A DNA stretch of 38,417 nt, taken from positions 1-38,417 of the forward strand of contig QZJD01000033.1 of the NCBI GenBank assembly GCA_003604995.1, written 5' to 3'. Position 1 is the stretch's first letter. Every line of letters begins with the position of its first letter. The position numbers were made by a program, and so were the translations under genes. Shown piece by piece: positions 8,427 through 17,107 of this stretch. This DNA is from Desulfobulbus sp. (GTDB taxonomy: Bacteria > Desulfobacterota > Desulfobulbia > Desulfobulbales > Desulfobulbaceae). The notes below the pieces were generated by a model. It did no database searches, was not told the origin of the DNA, and saw nothing but the letters and a program-made list of their open reading frames with translations.

Positions 8427-9242
8427 TCAGCCGAATCGGCCGGTGATGTAATCTTCGGTAAGGGGATGGATGGGATTGGTGAAAATGCGATCCGTGAGCC
8501 CGACCTCGATCAGATCCCCCAGATGGAAATAGGCTGTTCGTTGTGATACACGGGCCGCCTGCTGCATGTTATGGGTGACGATGACGATGGTATACTGCTC
8601 CCGCAGTTCATTGATCAGTTCCTCCACCGTGGCGGTGGCGATGGGATCAAGGGCCGAGCAGGGTTCATCCATCAGGATTACCTCTGGACTGACCGCGATG
8701 GCGCGAGCGATGCAGAGCCGCTGCTGCTGGCCCCCGGAAAGCCCGGTTCCCGGCTGCGGCAGCCGATCCTTGACCTCCTCCCACAGGCCGGCCTTTTTCA
8801 GGGAAGTTTCCACGATCTCGTCCATCTGGCTCCGGGTTGCGGCCAGGCCATGGATCTTCGGACCATAGGCAATGTTGTCATAAATGGATTTGGGAAAAGG
8901 GTTGGGCTTCTGGAAAACCATTCCCACCTGTGCCCTGAGGGGCACCACATCCACCTTCCGGTCGTAAATATCCTGCCCGTCCAGCAGAATTTCCCCGGTC
9001 ACCCGGCAGTTATCGATTGTATCGTTCATCCGGTTCAGGCAGCGCAGGAAGGTGGATTTGCCACAGCCTGACGGCCCGATCATCGCCAGGACCTCGTTTT
9101 GCCCGATATCGATGGATGCATCCTGGATGGCCTGTTTTTCGCCGTAATACACGTTGACATTCCGGCAGGTCATGCGCGGATGGTCGGAAAGCGGAAGACC
9201 GACGGTGCGTCGGTCTTCCCTGTTGGGTCGTTTGGGGCTCAT
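8427..9242 (-). CDS. pstB: Phosphate ABC transporter ATP-binding protein
   Basis: This 271-residue ATPase of the high-affinity phosphate importer PstSCAB acts at the cytosolic face of the inner membrane. Walker [10 protein letters not shown] (56-64), the Q-loop region FQKPNPFP, signature LSGGQQQR (168-175), Walker B VILMDEP (188-194) and the switch histidine in VTHNMQQA are intact. The PstB-specific segments RMNDTI and SALDPIAT are present. The N-terminus is about 20 residues longer than the E. coli protein. The gene is last in the minus-strand operon, 96 bp after pstS. That gap holds two small hairpins (GGGG-tacg-CCCC and GCATT/AATGC) that could tune stability or expression of pstB relative to pstS. 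Confidence 0.97.
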   Translation of the reverse strand: MSPKRPNREDRRTVGLPLSDHPRMTCRNVNVYYGEKQAIQDASIDIGQNEVLAMIGPSGCGKSTFLRCLNRMNDTIDNCRVTGEILLDGQDIYDRKVDVVPLRAQVGMVFQKPNPFPKSIYDNIAYGPKIHGLAATRSQMDEIVETSLKKAGLWEEVKDRLPQPGTGLSGGQQQRLCIARAIAVSPEVILMDEPCSALDPIATATVEELINELREQYTIVIVTHNMQQAARVSQRTAYFHLGDLIEVGLTDRIFTNPIHPLTEDYITGRFG

Positions 9243-9338
9243 TTCATTTGCCTGGCTGAATTCAACAACGCATTACGCTCTCAATGCACATGGAGCTGGG
9301 GCGTACCCCTTCTGTTCCGATGCTCTGCAATAGCCTGC

Positions 9339-10388
9339 CTACGGCAGGACCAGGGGCGTGAGATTCCGAACCGCCATGCCGACGCTTGCGCGCTCGTCCT
9401 CAGGCATGGGTATCAGCCCCTTGTCGGACAGATAGCCTTCCTCGCCCCATGCCCGCTCGCTGGTGAATTCAGCGAGAAACTCCTCAATTCCGGGAATGGT
9501 GCCGACATGGGCCTTTTTCACATAAAAATAAAGAGGGCGGGAGACGGGATATTCGCCGGCAGCGATGGCCTCAAAACTCGGTTCCTTGCCGTCCACCAGA
9601 GAGCCCTGGACCTTATCGCTGTTCTGATCAAGAAAGCTGAAGCCGAAAACGCCGAGTGCCTGTGGATTGACGTCCAGCTTCTGGACAATCAGATTGTCAT
9701 TTTCCCCGGCCTCGATAAAAACGCCGTCTTCGCGAATCGTGTGACATATCCCCTTAAAGCGGTTTTCGTCTTTTTCTTTCAGAGCCCTGATCCAGGGGAT
9801 TTCCTCACAGCCCCCTTCCATGGCCAATTCTACAAGGGCATCGCGGGTGCCGGAGGTGGGAGGCGGCCCCAGCACCTCAATTTTCTGAGGAGGCAGGTCG
9901 GGATTGACCTGCTGCCAGGTTGTGTAAGGATTGGCCATGGTTTGGCCCTCCCGGTCCGGATCAGGAACGTCACGGGCCAGCGCAAGGAAAATATCCCTGC
10001 GGCTGAGCTGCAACCGCTGCCCGTTCTTGGCATTGGCCAGAACGATCCCGTCATACCCGATCTTGACCTCAATGATCTCGGTAACGCCGTTGTTTCTGCA
10101 CTGATCAAATTCCGATTGTTTAATCCGGCGGGAAGAGTTTGCGATATCCGGGGTATCCGCTCCCACTCGGCTGCAGAACAACTTGAGGCCGCCGCCTGAA
10201 CCGGTCGATTCGATCTTCGGCGTTTTGAACTTGCTGGTCTTGCCGAACTGTTCGGCGACCGTTGTCGAAAACGGATATACCGTGGACGAGCCGACAATGG
10301 AAATATAATCCCGGGCCGCCCGGGCTTCCGCGCAAAAGGCACTCATCGCCAGCGCGACAAGCCAGGCCGCAATTCTGCAGGTATTCAT
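9339..10388 (-). CDS. pstS: Periplasmic phosphate-binding protein PstS
   Basis: This 349-residue solute-binding protein captures phosphate in the periplasm and delivers it to PstCA. The ATG at 10388 was preferred over longer alternatives because it follows a strong AGGAGG site and begins a signal peptide cleaved after the AEARA segment. The ligand-loop motif IVGSSTVYPFS is at the mature N-terminus, STGSGGG follows, and a later PTSGTRDAL loop completes the typical phosphate site. It belongs to the larger PBP-like subfamily found with long PstC/PstA permeases. Its place between pstA and pstB is unusual, because pstS commonly leads the operon. Confidence 0.94.
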   Translation of the reverse strand: MNTCRIAAWLVALAMSAFCAEARAARDYISIVGSSTVYPFSTTVAEQFGKTSKFKTPKIESTGSGGGLKLFCSRVGADTPDIANSSRRIKQSEFDQCRNNGVTEIIEVKIGYDGIVLANAKNGQRLQLSRRDIFLALARDVPDPDREGQTMANPYTTWQQVNPDLPPQKIEVLGPPPTSGTRDALVELAMEGGCEEIPWIRALKEKDENRFKGICHTIREDGVFIEAGENDNLIVQKLDVNPQALGVFGFSFLDQNSDKVQGSLVDGKEPSFEAIAAGEYPVSRPLYFYVKKAHVGTIPGIEEFLAEFTSERAWGEEGYLSDKGLIPMPEDERASVGMAVRNLTPLVLP

Positions 10389-10413
10389 ATGCCATCCCTC
10401 CTTGAAAAAATCA

Positions 10414-11694
10414 TTACCATCGGCGCTCAAAACGGTTGCGCATGAACACCGCGGCTGCATTCATCACGATCAGAAACCCCAGGAGAACGATAATAGCGGC
10501 GGATGTCCGCTCGACAAAGGCCCGCTCGGGGCTGTCGGCCCACAGATAGATCTGCACCGGCAGCACCGTTGCCGGTTCCAAAAACCCCTTGGGAACATCC
10601 ACGATAAAGGCCACCATCCCGATCATCAATAGCGGGGCGCTCTCTCCGAGAGCCCTGGCCATACCGATAATCGTCCCGGTAAGCATGCCCGGCAAGGCCA
10701 GCGGCAGAACATGGTGAAAAACCGTCTGCATCTTCGAGGCGCCCACCCCCAGGGCAGCTTCCCTGATGGAGGGAGGAACGGACTGCAACGAAACCCGGCT
10801 GGCGATAATGATGGTCGGCAGGGTCATGAGGGTGAGGACCAGACCGCCGACCACCGGTGCGGAACGGGGCAGACCGAAAAAATTGAGAAAAACCGCGAGG
10901 CCAAGCAGCCCGAAAACAATGGAGGGCACCGCGGCCAGATTGTTGATGTTGACCTCAATGATATCGGTCCATCGGTTGCGCGATGCAAACTCTTCAAGAT
11001 AGATGGCCGCGGCGACGCCGATGGGAAAGGAAAGAAAAAGGGTGACCACCAACGTATAGAATGACCCCATGGTCGCTCCCAAAATTCCGGCGAGTTCAGG
11101 TTCCCTTGAATCGCCCGCCGTGAAAAAGGTGGTATTGAATTTCAGCCGCAGGCGCCCCTGCTCCGTCAGATCATCGATCCAGGCCAGTTGAACATCCTTC
11201 AACCGGCGTTCCGTCTCCGGTACCAGCCTGTCGACATGGCCCTTGAGCAGCATATCCAAGTCATCGTCGGCCGGCAGCCAGACCGAGCGGGTGGAACCGA
11301 TGATCGAGGTATCGGCGACCACCATCTGCTGGAGGCGAAAGGCGGCACCGGGACTGGCCAGCCCGAAGAGCAGTTTTTTGTCACTGCGGCTTTTCACCTC
11401 GGGAAACATTTTGCGCAAGGCTTCCTTGACCATCCCGTTGTAATCGCCGGCGGCCAGATTGTCGACATTCATGGCCTCTTCCGAAAAATGGATATCCAGC
11501 AGCAGAAAGGATTGGCGGAAGGCGCTGGCCCCCTTTGTCACAATGCTCAGAAAAAGGAGCGCGAGAAAAAGTAGGCTGCTGACAATCGCCAGCAATCCGA
11601 TCAGTCGGAAACGTCTCTCGGCCCGGTAGCGACGTCCCAGATTGCGATGAACGATCTCCATGGTTGACGGCGCACCGACGTTATTCCGGCTCAT
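10414..11694 (-). CDS. pstA: Phosphate ABC transporter permease PstA (extended)
   Basis: This 426-residue inner-membrane permease is much longer than the roughly 300 residues of E. coli PstA. It has a first membrane segment at about 28-52, then about 130 residues outside the membrane corresponding to the DUF3333-type N-terminal domain, and then the conserved permease core with about five to six segments. The EAA-type coupling loop (REAALGVGASKMQTVFHHVLP) contacts PstB. The start has a GGAGGG site seven bases upstream. The gene lies 63 bp after pstC and 25 bp before pstS, consistent with one transcript. Confidence 0.95.
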   Translation of the reverse strand: MSRNNVGAPSTMEIVHRNLGRRYRAERRFRLIGLLAIVSSLLFLALLFLSIVTKGASAFRQSFLLLDIHFSEEAMNVDNLAAGDYNGMVKEALRKMFPEVKSRSDKKLLFGLASPGAAFRLQQMVVADTSIIGSTRSVWLPADDDLDMLLKGHVDRLVPETERRLKDVQLAWIDDLTEQGRLRLKFNTTFFTAGDSREPELAGILGATMGSFYTLVVTLFLSFPIGVAAAIYLEEFASRNRWTDIIEVNINNLAAVPSIVFGLLGLAVFLNFFGLPRSAPVVGGLVLTLMTLPTIIIASRVSLQSVPPSIREAALGVGASKMQTVFHHVLPLALPGMLTGTIIGMARALGESAPLLMIGMVAFIVDVPKGFLEPATVLPVQIYLWADSPERAFVERTSAAIIVLLGFLIVMNAAAVFMRNRFERRW

Positions 11695-11757
11695 GTACGT
11701 TCCCTCCGAAAACCGAGGCGGACAACCCGTTGCCAGGAGTTTCGCGGGAAGATCAGC

Positions 11758-13143
11758 TTACTCATATTGCTCCCGGTACTTGCGGACCACATACAGGGCG
11801 ACGATGTTCAGCGCCAGCGTCACCACGAAAAGCAGCAGCCCCAGGGCAAAGGCGGCCAGGGTCTTGGGACTGTCGAATTCCTGGTCTCCCACCAGCAGGG
11901 TCACGATCTGGACGGTGACCGTAGTGACCGCCTGGAGGGGGTTGGCGGTCAGATTGGCCGACAGGCCCGCCGCCATGACCACGATCATGGTCTCGCCGAT
12001 GGCCCTGGATACAGCGAGAAGCATGCCGCCGACAATCCCCGGCAGGGCGGCCGGGATGACCACCAGCCTGATCGTCTCGCTGCGGGTGGCTCCCAGGCCG
12101 TAGGAACCGTCCCGGAGGGCCTGGGGTACCGCGTTGATCACATCATCGGAAATGGACAAAACAAAGGGAATAATCATAACCCCCATGACCAGGCCCGCGG
12201 CCAGCGCCGACTCAGAGGAAACCGATAGCCCCAGACCGGTTCCCATGGACCTGATCGCCGGGGCTACGGTCAGGGCGGCGAAAAAACCATAGACCACGGT
12301 GGGGACGCCGGCCAGAATCTCAAGGAGAGGCTTGGCCACCGCCCGAAACTTCTTGCCGGCATACTCGGCGAGATAGATGGCGGACATCAGGCCCACCGGT
12401 GCGGCCACCAGCATGGCAATGAAGGAAATGAGCATGGTTCCGGCAAAAACCGGCACCGCCCCGAATGAACCGGACGATCCAACCTGATCGGCCCGGATCG
12501 CCATCTGCGGACTCCATTTCAGGCCGAAGAGAAAATCGGTGATCGGCACTAGCTGAAAAAATCGGATGGACTCGAAGAGGACGGACAGGACAATCCCGAG
12601 GGTGGTGAAAACGGCAAGGGTGGAACAGAGAATAAGAAAGGCGCGAATGATCAGCTCGACATGATTTCTCGCCCGCATCTCCGGGCTGATCCGCCGCCAA
12701 AGGAAAAAGGAGGTTGCGGTCATCAGGCAAAGGAGAACGACAAACAGGGCTTTCTCGCCGATGGCCTTCAGCCGGAGGTAGTCTTCCGCCGCCTGCTGCA
12801 GAAAAGGATTTGCCGCGGCCATGATACCGTGGCCGGCCACCATATTTTTCAGGTCATTCTCCGCCAGGCTGATCTCTTCCGGCGTGGCAAGGTTGAGAGA
12901 GGGGGCGATTTTCTCCATGACCGTGGAGGTCAGAAAGGCTTCGGCGAAAAAAAACCAGACAAGGACAACAAGCAGTGCGGGCAGACCGCACCACAGAGCG
13001 GTCAGCATGCCATAGTACTGGGGCCGGGAATGAAGAGAAGACAGCCCCCCGGCGCCGGCCTTCCGGCTGGCCCTGCGTGCGCCGAGCCAATAGGCGAGCT
13101 GCGAGCAGACAAGAATACAGACAAGGAGGAGGGGTACGATCAT
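11758..13143 (-). CDS. pstC: Phosphate ABC transporter permease PstC (extended)
   Basis: This 461-residue inner-membrane permease compares with about 320 residues in E. coli. An added N-terminal module carries membrane segments at about 2-20 and 48-70, a soluble stretch rich in Ala and Glu, and another segment near 130-150. The standard PstC core follows, with the coupling loop RDGSYGLGATRSETIRLVVIP. Long PstC and long PstA occur together in some Proteobacteria, so the pair here is self-consistent. It is the first transport gene of the operon and lies downstream of the four-site array at 13310-13349. The Shine-Dalgarno before the ATG is weak. Confidence 0.94.
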   Translation of the reverse strand: MIVPLLLVCILVCSQLAYWLGARRASRKAGAGGLSSLHSRPQYYGMLTALWCGLPALLVVLVWFFFAEAFLTSTVMEKIAPSLNLATPEEISLAENDLKNMVAGHGIMAAANPFLQQAAEDYLRLKAIGEKALFVVLLCLMTATSFFLWRRISPEMRARNHVELIIRAFLILCSTLAVFTTLGIVLSVLFESIRFFQLVPITDFLFGLKWSPQMAIRADQVGSSGSFGAVPVFAGTMLISFIAMLVAAPVGLMSAIYLAEYAGKKFRAVAKPLLEILAGVPTVVYGFFAALTVAPAIRSMGTGLGLSVSSESALAAGLVMGVMIIPFVLSISDDVINAVPQALRDGSYGLGATRSETIRLVVIPAALPGIVGGMLLAVSRAIGETMIVVMAAGLSANLTANPLQAVTTVTVQIVTLLVGDQEFDSPKTLAAFALGLLLFVVTLALNIVALYVVRKYREQYE

Positions 13144-13167
13144 CTGCCCGCCGAGAATTGGTCAGTC

Positions 13168-13273
13168 CTGCGAAAAAATGCAAATGACGCGGTCATGCCA
13201 TGCAACTTGGAGAAATCACGGCAACGGATGCTCAGTGTTTTGCTTTTTGGCGATCTCATCGGATTTCGTCACC
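13168..13273 (+). repeat. Dispersed intergenic repeat, copy B
   Basis: The segment runs from TGCGAAAAAATGC through CAACGGATGCTCAG to a T-rich end. The block CGGATGCTCA and the neighbouring TGCAA-TTG and GAAA matches align it with copy D (32638-32743). It lies inside the pst leader region, antisense to pstC transcription. Confidence 0.5.
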
Positions 13274-13294
13274 ACAAGAAAGAACGGTTTCCTT

Positions 13295-13349
13295 TCTATA
13301 CCCGCTGGTTGTTAGAGAGCTGTTTGAGCAATATTAGGAATTCGTTAGC
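13295..13349 (-). promoter_or_regulatory. Probable Pho box and promoter for pstCASB
   Basis: Four direct half-sites lie at exactly 11-base intervals. Read on the plus strand they are TGTTAGA (13310), TGTTTGA (13321), TATTAGG (13332) and CGTTAGC (13343). On the pst coding strand they read as repeats of CTAACA, close to the TTAACA-type repeats of PhoP boxes. Nine bases beyond the last half-site comes TATAGA (13300-13295), a good -10, so the array sits where PhoB/PhoP activators replace the -35. The predicted leader to pstC is about 145 bases. This would let the PhoB encoded at 14319 induce the transporter under phosphate limitation. Confidence 0.65.
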
Positions 13350-13464
13350 AGGAAAAATACACAAAAACAGGATAATATTACTCGCCCCCCTGCCAGTAGC
13401 CATCTGCCGCGAAAAAGTTCAGCTCTCTTTTTTCCGCAAAACGGCACACCCGACCCGGCAACGA

Positions 13465-14127
13465 TCAGTTCAGCTCGCCCCGGACAATTTCTCCCTCCAC
13501 CAGATAGATGACCTCTTCCGCTATATTGGTGGCCCGGTCCCCGATCCGCTCCAGGTGCCTGGACAAAAGGTAGAGGTTGAGCAGGCAGGCGGCATGGCCT
13601 GGTTCAATATTCATCTGATGCACCACTTTTTTATAGATCTGATTGCGCAGCTCATCGACCTCGTCGTCGTCGATGAAAACCTGGCGGGCAAGGTCGGCAT
13701 TTTCGCTGACCAGCGAATCCAGACACATTTTCAACATGGACAGAACAGTGGCGGACATCTTGCTGTAATCAATCTTCAGACTCAGACCGGAATCCTTGCT
13801 GATGACCTGGACCCGCTTGGCCATGTTCACCGCGATGTCGGCTATTCTCTCCAGCTCGTTGTTGATCTTGATGATGGCGATGAGCAGCCGGAGATCCCGG
13901 GCAACGGGTTGATGCAGGGCCAGGATTTTGAGGCACTCCTCCTCGATCTCTATCTCCATTTCATCCACTTGCCAGTCCGAATTGATGATCTCTGCGGCCA
14001 GCAACGGATCGCGCTTTTCGATAAGGGTACACGCTTTGCGTACCCGGTCTTCCACCAGCGCCCCCAGCGCGAGAAATCGCTTTTTCAGGTGGTCCACCTC
14101 GCGATGGAAGGAAAAATGTTTACTCAT
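13465..14127 (-). CDS. phoU: Phosphate signalling protein PhoU
   Basis: This 220-residue all-helical PhoU links PstB to PhoR and keeps the Pho response off when phosphate is plentiful. Two PhoU repeats are visible, each with the metal-binding ExxxD-type segment: ELERIADIAVNMA in the first and HLERIGDRATNIAEEV in the second. The ATG at 14127 (MSKHFSFHREVDHL) was chosen because family members begin there; a GTG 12 codons upstream (14163) is possible. The gene precedes pstC by 321 bp instead of ending the operon after pstB as in E. coli, and it has its own Pho-box-like array. Confidence 0.94.
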   Translation of the reverse strand: MSKHFSFHREVDHLKKRFLALGALVEDRVRKACTLIEKRDPLLAAEIINSDWQVDEMEIEIEEECLKILALHQPVARDLRLLIAIIKINNELERIADIAVNMAKRVQVISKDSGLSLKIDYSKMSATVLSMLKMCLDSLVSENADLARQVFIDDDEVDELRNQIYKKVVHQMNIEPGHAACLLNLYLLSRHLERIGDRATNIAEEVIYLVEGEIVRGELN

Positions 14128-14167
14128 GACCTGGTCCAGAAATAAGGTTGATAGGTACGTCACTGCC

Positions 14168-14224
14168 CATATATGCCGTAAAAATATTATACATTGGTTA
14201 GCATTTCATTAAAAAGGTGATAGG
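14168..14224 (-). promoter_or_regulatory. Probable Pho box and promoter for phoU
   Basis: This is a second array of four half-sites spaced by 11 bases: TATTATA (14185), GGTTAGC (14196), CATTAAA (14207) and TGATAGG (14218) on the plus strand. It shares the TTA core and the orientation of the pst array. A -10-like TATATG (14173-14168) lies 11 bases beyond it on the minus strand, giving a leader of roughly 33 bases to phoU. The match is weaker than upstream of pstC. The array lies in the phoU-phoB divergent region, so bound PhoB could also influence phoBR. Confidence 0.5.
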
Positions 14225-14318
14225 ATATCTCAATATTTGAAATTTTTCTTGCGTGATTCCTTATTCAGGTTAAATTTTTTTCGCAGGCAAATCCACTGTT
14301 ATTTACAAAGGACCCGTC

Positions 14319-15017
14319 GTGACCAAGCCCAATATCCTCGTGGTCGAGGATGACGCGGACATACAGCAGCTGGTCAGCTACAACCTGATTAAGGCCGGCA
14401 TGCACGTCACCTGTGCCGACCAAGGAGAAGAGGCCCTGGCTGTTCTTGAACGGGAAAAGATCGACGGCGTCATCCTTGACCTCATGTTGCCCGGCCAGGA
14501 CGGGCTTGAGGTGTGCCGCCGCATCAGGGAGCAAAAAGAGACCTCGGCTCTTCCGGTCATCATCCTGACCGCCAAAAGCGAGGATGACGATGTGATCACC
14601 GGCCTGGATACCGGCGCGGACGATTATGTGACCAAGCCTTTCAGTCCCAAGGTGCTGATCGCGAGACTGCTGGCCGTGATGCGCCGTAAAGGCGAAAACC
14701 GGATCGATAGCGATAACGCGGCCGACAGGGAGATTTCCCTGCACGGACTCACCATTCATCCGGGAAGACATGAGGTTCACCTGCTGGGCAGACCGGTCAG
14801 GCTGACCGGCACGGAGTTCACCATTCTTCATATTCTTGCCGCCAGACCGGGCTGGGTATTCACCCGGCAACAGATCATCGACCGGGTTCGCGGCTATGAG
14901 TATCTGATCACCCCCAGGGCCGTGGATGTCCAGATTTTCGGCCTGCGTAAAAAACTGGGCAAGGCCGGCCAACTTCTTGAAACCGTTCGGGGCCTTGGCT
15001 ATCGAATGAAGGAATAA
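14319..15017 (+). CDS. phoB: Phosphate regulon response regulator PhoB
   Basis: This 232-residue OmpR/PhoB-family transcription factor is phosphorylated by PhoR. The receiver domain (about 4-118) has the acidic pair at 11-12 (VVEDDADI), phospho-acceptor Asp54 (ILDLMLPGQDG), Thr in LTAK and Lys106 (YVTKPF). The C-terminal winged helix (about 135-230) includes GTEFTILHILAARPGWVFTR and the recognition-helix region RAVDVQIFGLRKKLG. The start is GTG with an AAAGGA site. The gene is divergent from phoU and 11 bp before phoR. Its probable targets in this window are the two four-site arrays at 13310 and 14185. Confidence 0.95.
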   Translation: MTKPNILVVEDDADIQQLVSYNLIKAGMHVTCADQGEEALAVLEREKIDGVILDLMLPGQDGLEVCRRIREQKETSALPVIILTAKSEDDDVITGLDTGADDYVTKPFSPKVLIARLLAVMRRKGENRIDSDNAADREISLHGLTIHPGRHEVHLLGRPVRLTGTEFTILHILAARPGWVFTRQQIIDRVRGYEYLITPRAVDVQIFGLRKKLGKAGQLLETVRGLGYRMKE

Positions 15018-15028
15018 CTCGCCGTTTT

Positions 15029-16825
15029 ATGAAACAGAAACGCCTGCTCTGGTTGTTTTTTCCGGCAAACCTGCTGATCATTCTCGGCGCGCTGTTGCTG
15101 CTAGCCTGGTATGGATCCGCCACGGTTCGTGACCTTTTTTTCGCCCAGGTCCACTCGGGGCTGGAGGCACGGGCCCATCTTATCGAAGGCCAGGTATCTG
15201 CTCTTTTCCAGGAGGCGCCGGAAAAACTCCAGGAATACTGCCGCCAACTGGGCAGGCAATCGGCAACCCGGATTACGGTCATTGCTCCCGACGGCAAAGT
15301 TCTGGCTGACTCCAATGAAGACCCGGCAAAAATGGACAACCATGCCGTTCGACCCGAACTGCGCTCGGCGCTTGCCGGGCGTATCGGTGTGGCGCAGCGG
15401 TTCAGCCGCACTATGGGGGAAACAATGTATTACGTCGCGGTCCCGCTGGTTACCGCCGGCGGCGACCAGCGTGCCGTTCTGCGGCTTGCCGTCTCGACGA
15501 ATTCCGTTGAGCGCGCCCTGCGATCCCTGCACCTGCGGATCTCTTTCGCCGGCATCATCCTGGCCGTTTTGATCGCGCTGGCATCTCTGTTGATCTCCCG
15601 AAAGATCAGCAAACCACTGGAGGTCATGAAGCGGGGTGCCGAACGACTCGCCCGAGGAGAAACGGACAATATCGTCCCGGTGGACGACCTGGGCCAGGTC
15701 AGCGAGATCGCCGCCCTGGGCCGGGCACTGAACCGCGTGGGTAAACAGATCAAGGAACGGCTCAACACCATAACCCTGCAACGCAACGAACTGGAAACCG
15801 TCTTTGCCAGCATGGCGGAAATGGTCCTGGCCATCGACGGCGACAAACGTATCATCCGGATCAACCGCTCCGCTGCCGCCCTTTTTTATCTTTCACCGGA
15901 AGACGTCCAGGGAAAGATGCTGCATGGCGTCATCCGCAACAAAGACCTGCATGAGATCGTCGACAAGGTTCTGACTTCCGGCAATCCAATGGAGCAGGAT
16001 GTCATCCTCTTCGTCGGGGCTGAGAAGCTGTACCTGCAAACCAGAGCGGTCCCCCTTGCCGACGACCAGGGCAATCCCATCGGGGTGCTCGTCGTGCTCA
16101 ACGATCTGACCCGCCTCCATAAACTGGAAAACCTGCGGCGCGATTTCGTGGCCAATGTCTCCCACGAATTGAAAACCCCGGTCACGTCCATTCAGGGATA
16201 TGTGGAAACTCTGCTGGAAGGAGCAATGGACGACCCGGTGGACGCCCGCCGCTTTCTGGAAATCGTTGCGCGGCAGAGCGCCAGGCTGGCGGCCATCATC
16301 GATGACCTGCTGACCCTTTCCCGCATCGAACTGAAGACCGAACACCGCGATATTGCCCTGACAAACGTCAAGGTACTTGATGTCCTGACCTCCGCGGTAC
16401 AGACCTGCCAGACCAAGGCCGATGAAAAGGGTATCCGGGTTGATGTCGTCTGCGAGTCGGAGCTGAACGCGCACCTCAATCCAAACCTCATCGAACAGGC
16501 AGTGATCAATCTTTTGACCAACGCCATCACCTACAGCCCAGAGAAGACCACGGTTACAGTCAAAGCCTCGGTGCAGCCAAAGGCCGGCGCCGAGAATCGC
16601 CTGCTGATCAGTGTCGAAGACCATGGTATCGGCATCGAACGCGACCAGCTGGAACGGCTATTCGAGCGTTTCTACCGGACCGACAAGGCGCGAAGCAGTG
16701 CCAATGGAGGAACCGGCCTGGGCCTGTCCATCGTCAAACATATCGCTATTGCCCATAAGGGGTCGGTAAGCGTACAAAGTGAGACCGGACAGGGATCGAC
16801 CTTTTCTCTGGTGCTGCCCCAATAA
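15029..16825 (+). CDS. phoR: Phosphate regulon sensor histidine kinase PhoR
   Basis: This 598-residue membrane histidine kinase carries TM1 (about 8-28), a periplasmic sensor region of about 140 residues, TM2 (about 170-192), a HAMP linker ending near 243 and a PAS domain (about 250-350). Then come the HisKA domain with phospho-acceptor His379 in VSHELKTP and the HATPase domain with DHGIGI and GGTGLGLSIVKH motifs. The periplasmic domain is larger than in E. coli PhoR and resembles the PhoR/PnpS type of other phyla. It pairs with phoB by position, and PhoU and PstB presumably modulate it. A perfect palindrome, GAACGAAA/TTTCGTTC, lies 8 bases after the stop. Confidence 0.93.
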   Translation: MKQKRLLWLFFPANLLIILGALLLLAWYGSATVRDLFFAQVHSGLEARAHLIEGQVSALFQEAPEKLQEYCRQLGRQSATRITVIAPDGKVLADSNEDPAKMDNHAVRPELRSALAGRIGVAQRFSRTMGETMYYVAVPLVTAGGDQRAVLRLAVSTNSVERALRSLHLRISFAGIILAVLIALASLLISRKISKPLEVMKRGAERLARGETDNIVPVDDLGQVSEIAALGRALNRVGKQIKERLNTITLQRNELETVFASMAEMVLAIDGDKRIIRINRSAAALFYLSPEDVQGKMLHGVIRNKDLHEIVDKVLTSGNPMEQDVILFVGAEKLYLQTRAVPLADDQGNPIGVLVVLNDLTRLHKLENLRRDFVANVSHELKTPVTSIQGYVETLLEGAMDDPVDARRFLEIVARQSARLAAIIDDLLTLSRIELKTEHRDIALTNVKVLDVLTSAVQTCQTKADEKGIRVDVVCESELNAHLNPNLIEQAVINLLTNAITYSPEKTTVTVKASVQPKAGAENRLLISVEDHGIGIERDQLERLFERFYRTDKARSSANGGTGLGLSIVKHIAIAHKGSVSVQSETGQGSTFSLVLPQ

Positions 16826-16832
16826 GGGCCTC

Positions 16833-16848
16833 GAACGAAATTTCGTTC
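16833..16848. repeat. 16-bp perfect palindrome after phoR
   Basis: GAACGAAA followed directly by TTTCGTTC is flanked by partly complementary GGGCC and GCGCC. In RNA it can form a short hairpin just after the phoR stop codon. There is no T-run, so it is a poor intrinsic terminator; an RNA-stabilising hairpin or a protein site are alternatives. Confidence 0.4.
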
Positions 16849-16897
16849 CGGCGCCTCTCCCTCTGCCGCATGATCTCCCAGGATTTGTCACTTCCCC

Positions 16898-16999
16898 ACA
16901 AAGTACGGAACCGACGCCGGCACCCCCGCAACCTGTTGAAATCCCGGTGGTGGATGTGCAGGATTTTGAGCTTTACGAGTTCATCAAAAATTGCGACCG
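16898..16999 (+). repeat. Dispersed intergenic repeat, copy C
   Basis: The segment shares CGGAACC, GCCGGCA, TGTTGAAA, GGATG, TTTTGAG and TCATCA blocks, in the same order and at similar spacing, with copy D at 32638-32743. It lies about 110 bp upstream of the histidine kinase gene at 17108. Confidence 0.55.
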
Positions 17000-17107
17000 T
17001 CTCAAATTACCCCTTGTAATTCCCGTCGCAAAATATTTAATAGTATTTTCCGATACTCCTGAAAGCAATGACACCATGGTACAATTCCGAGCAGGTAGAG
17101 TGGCACC

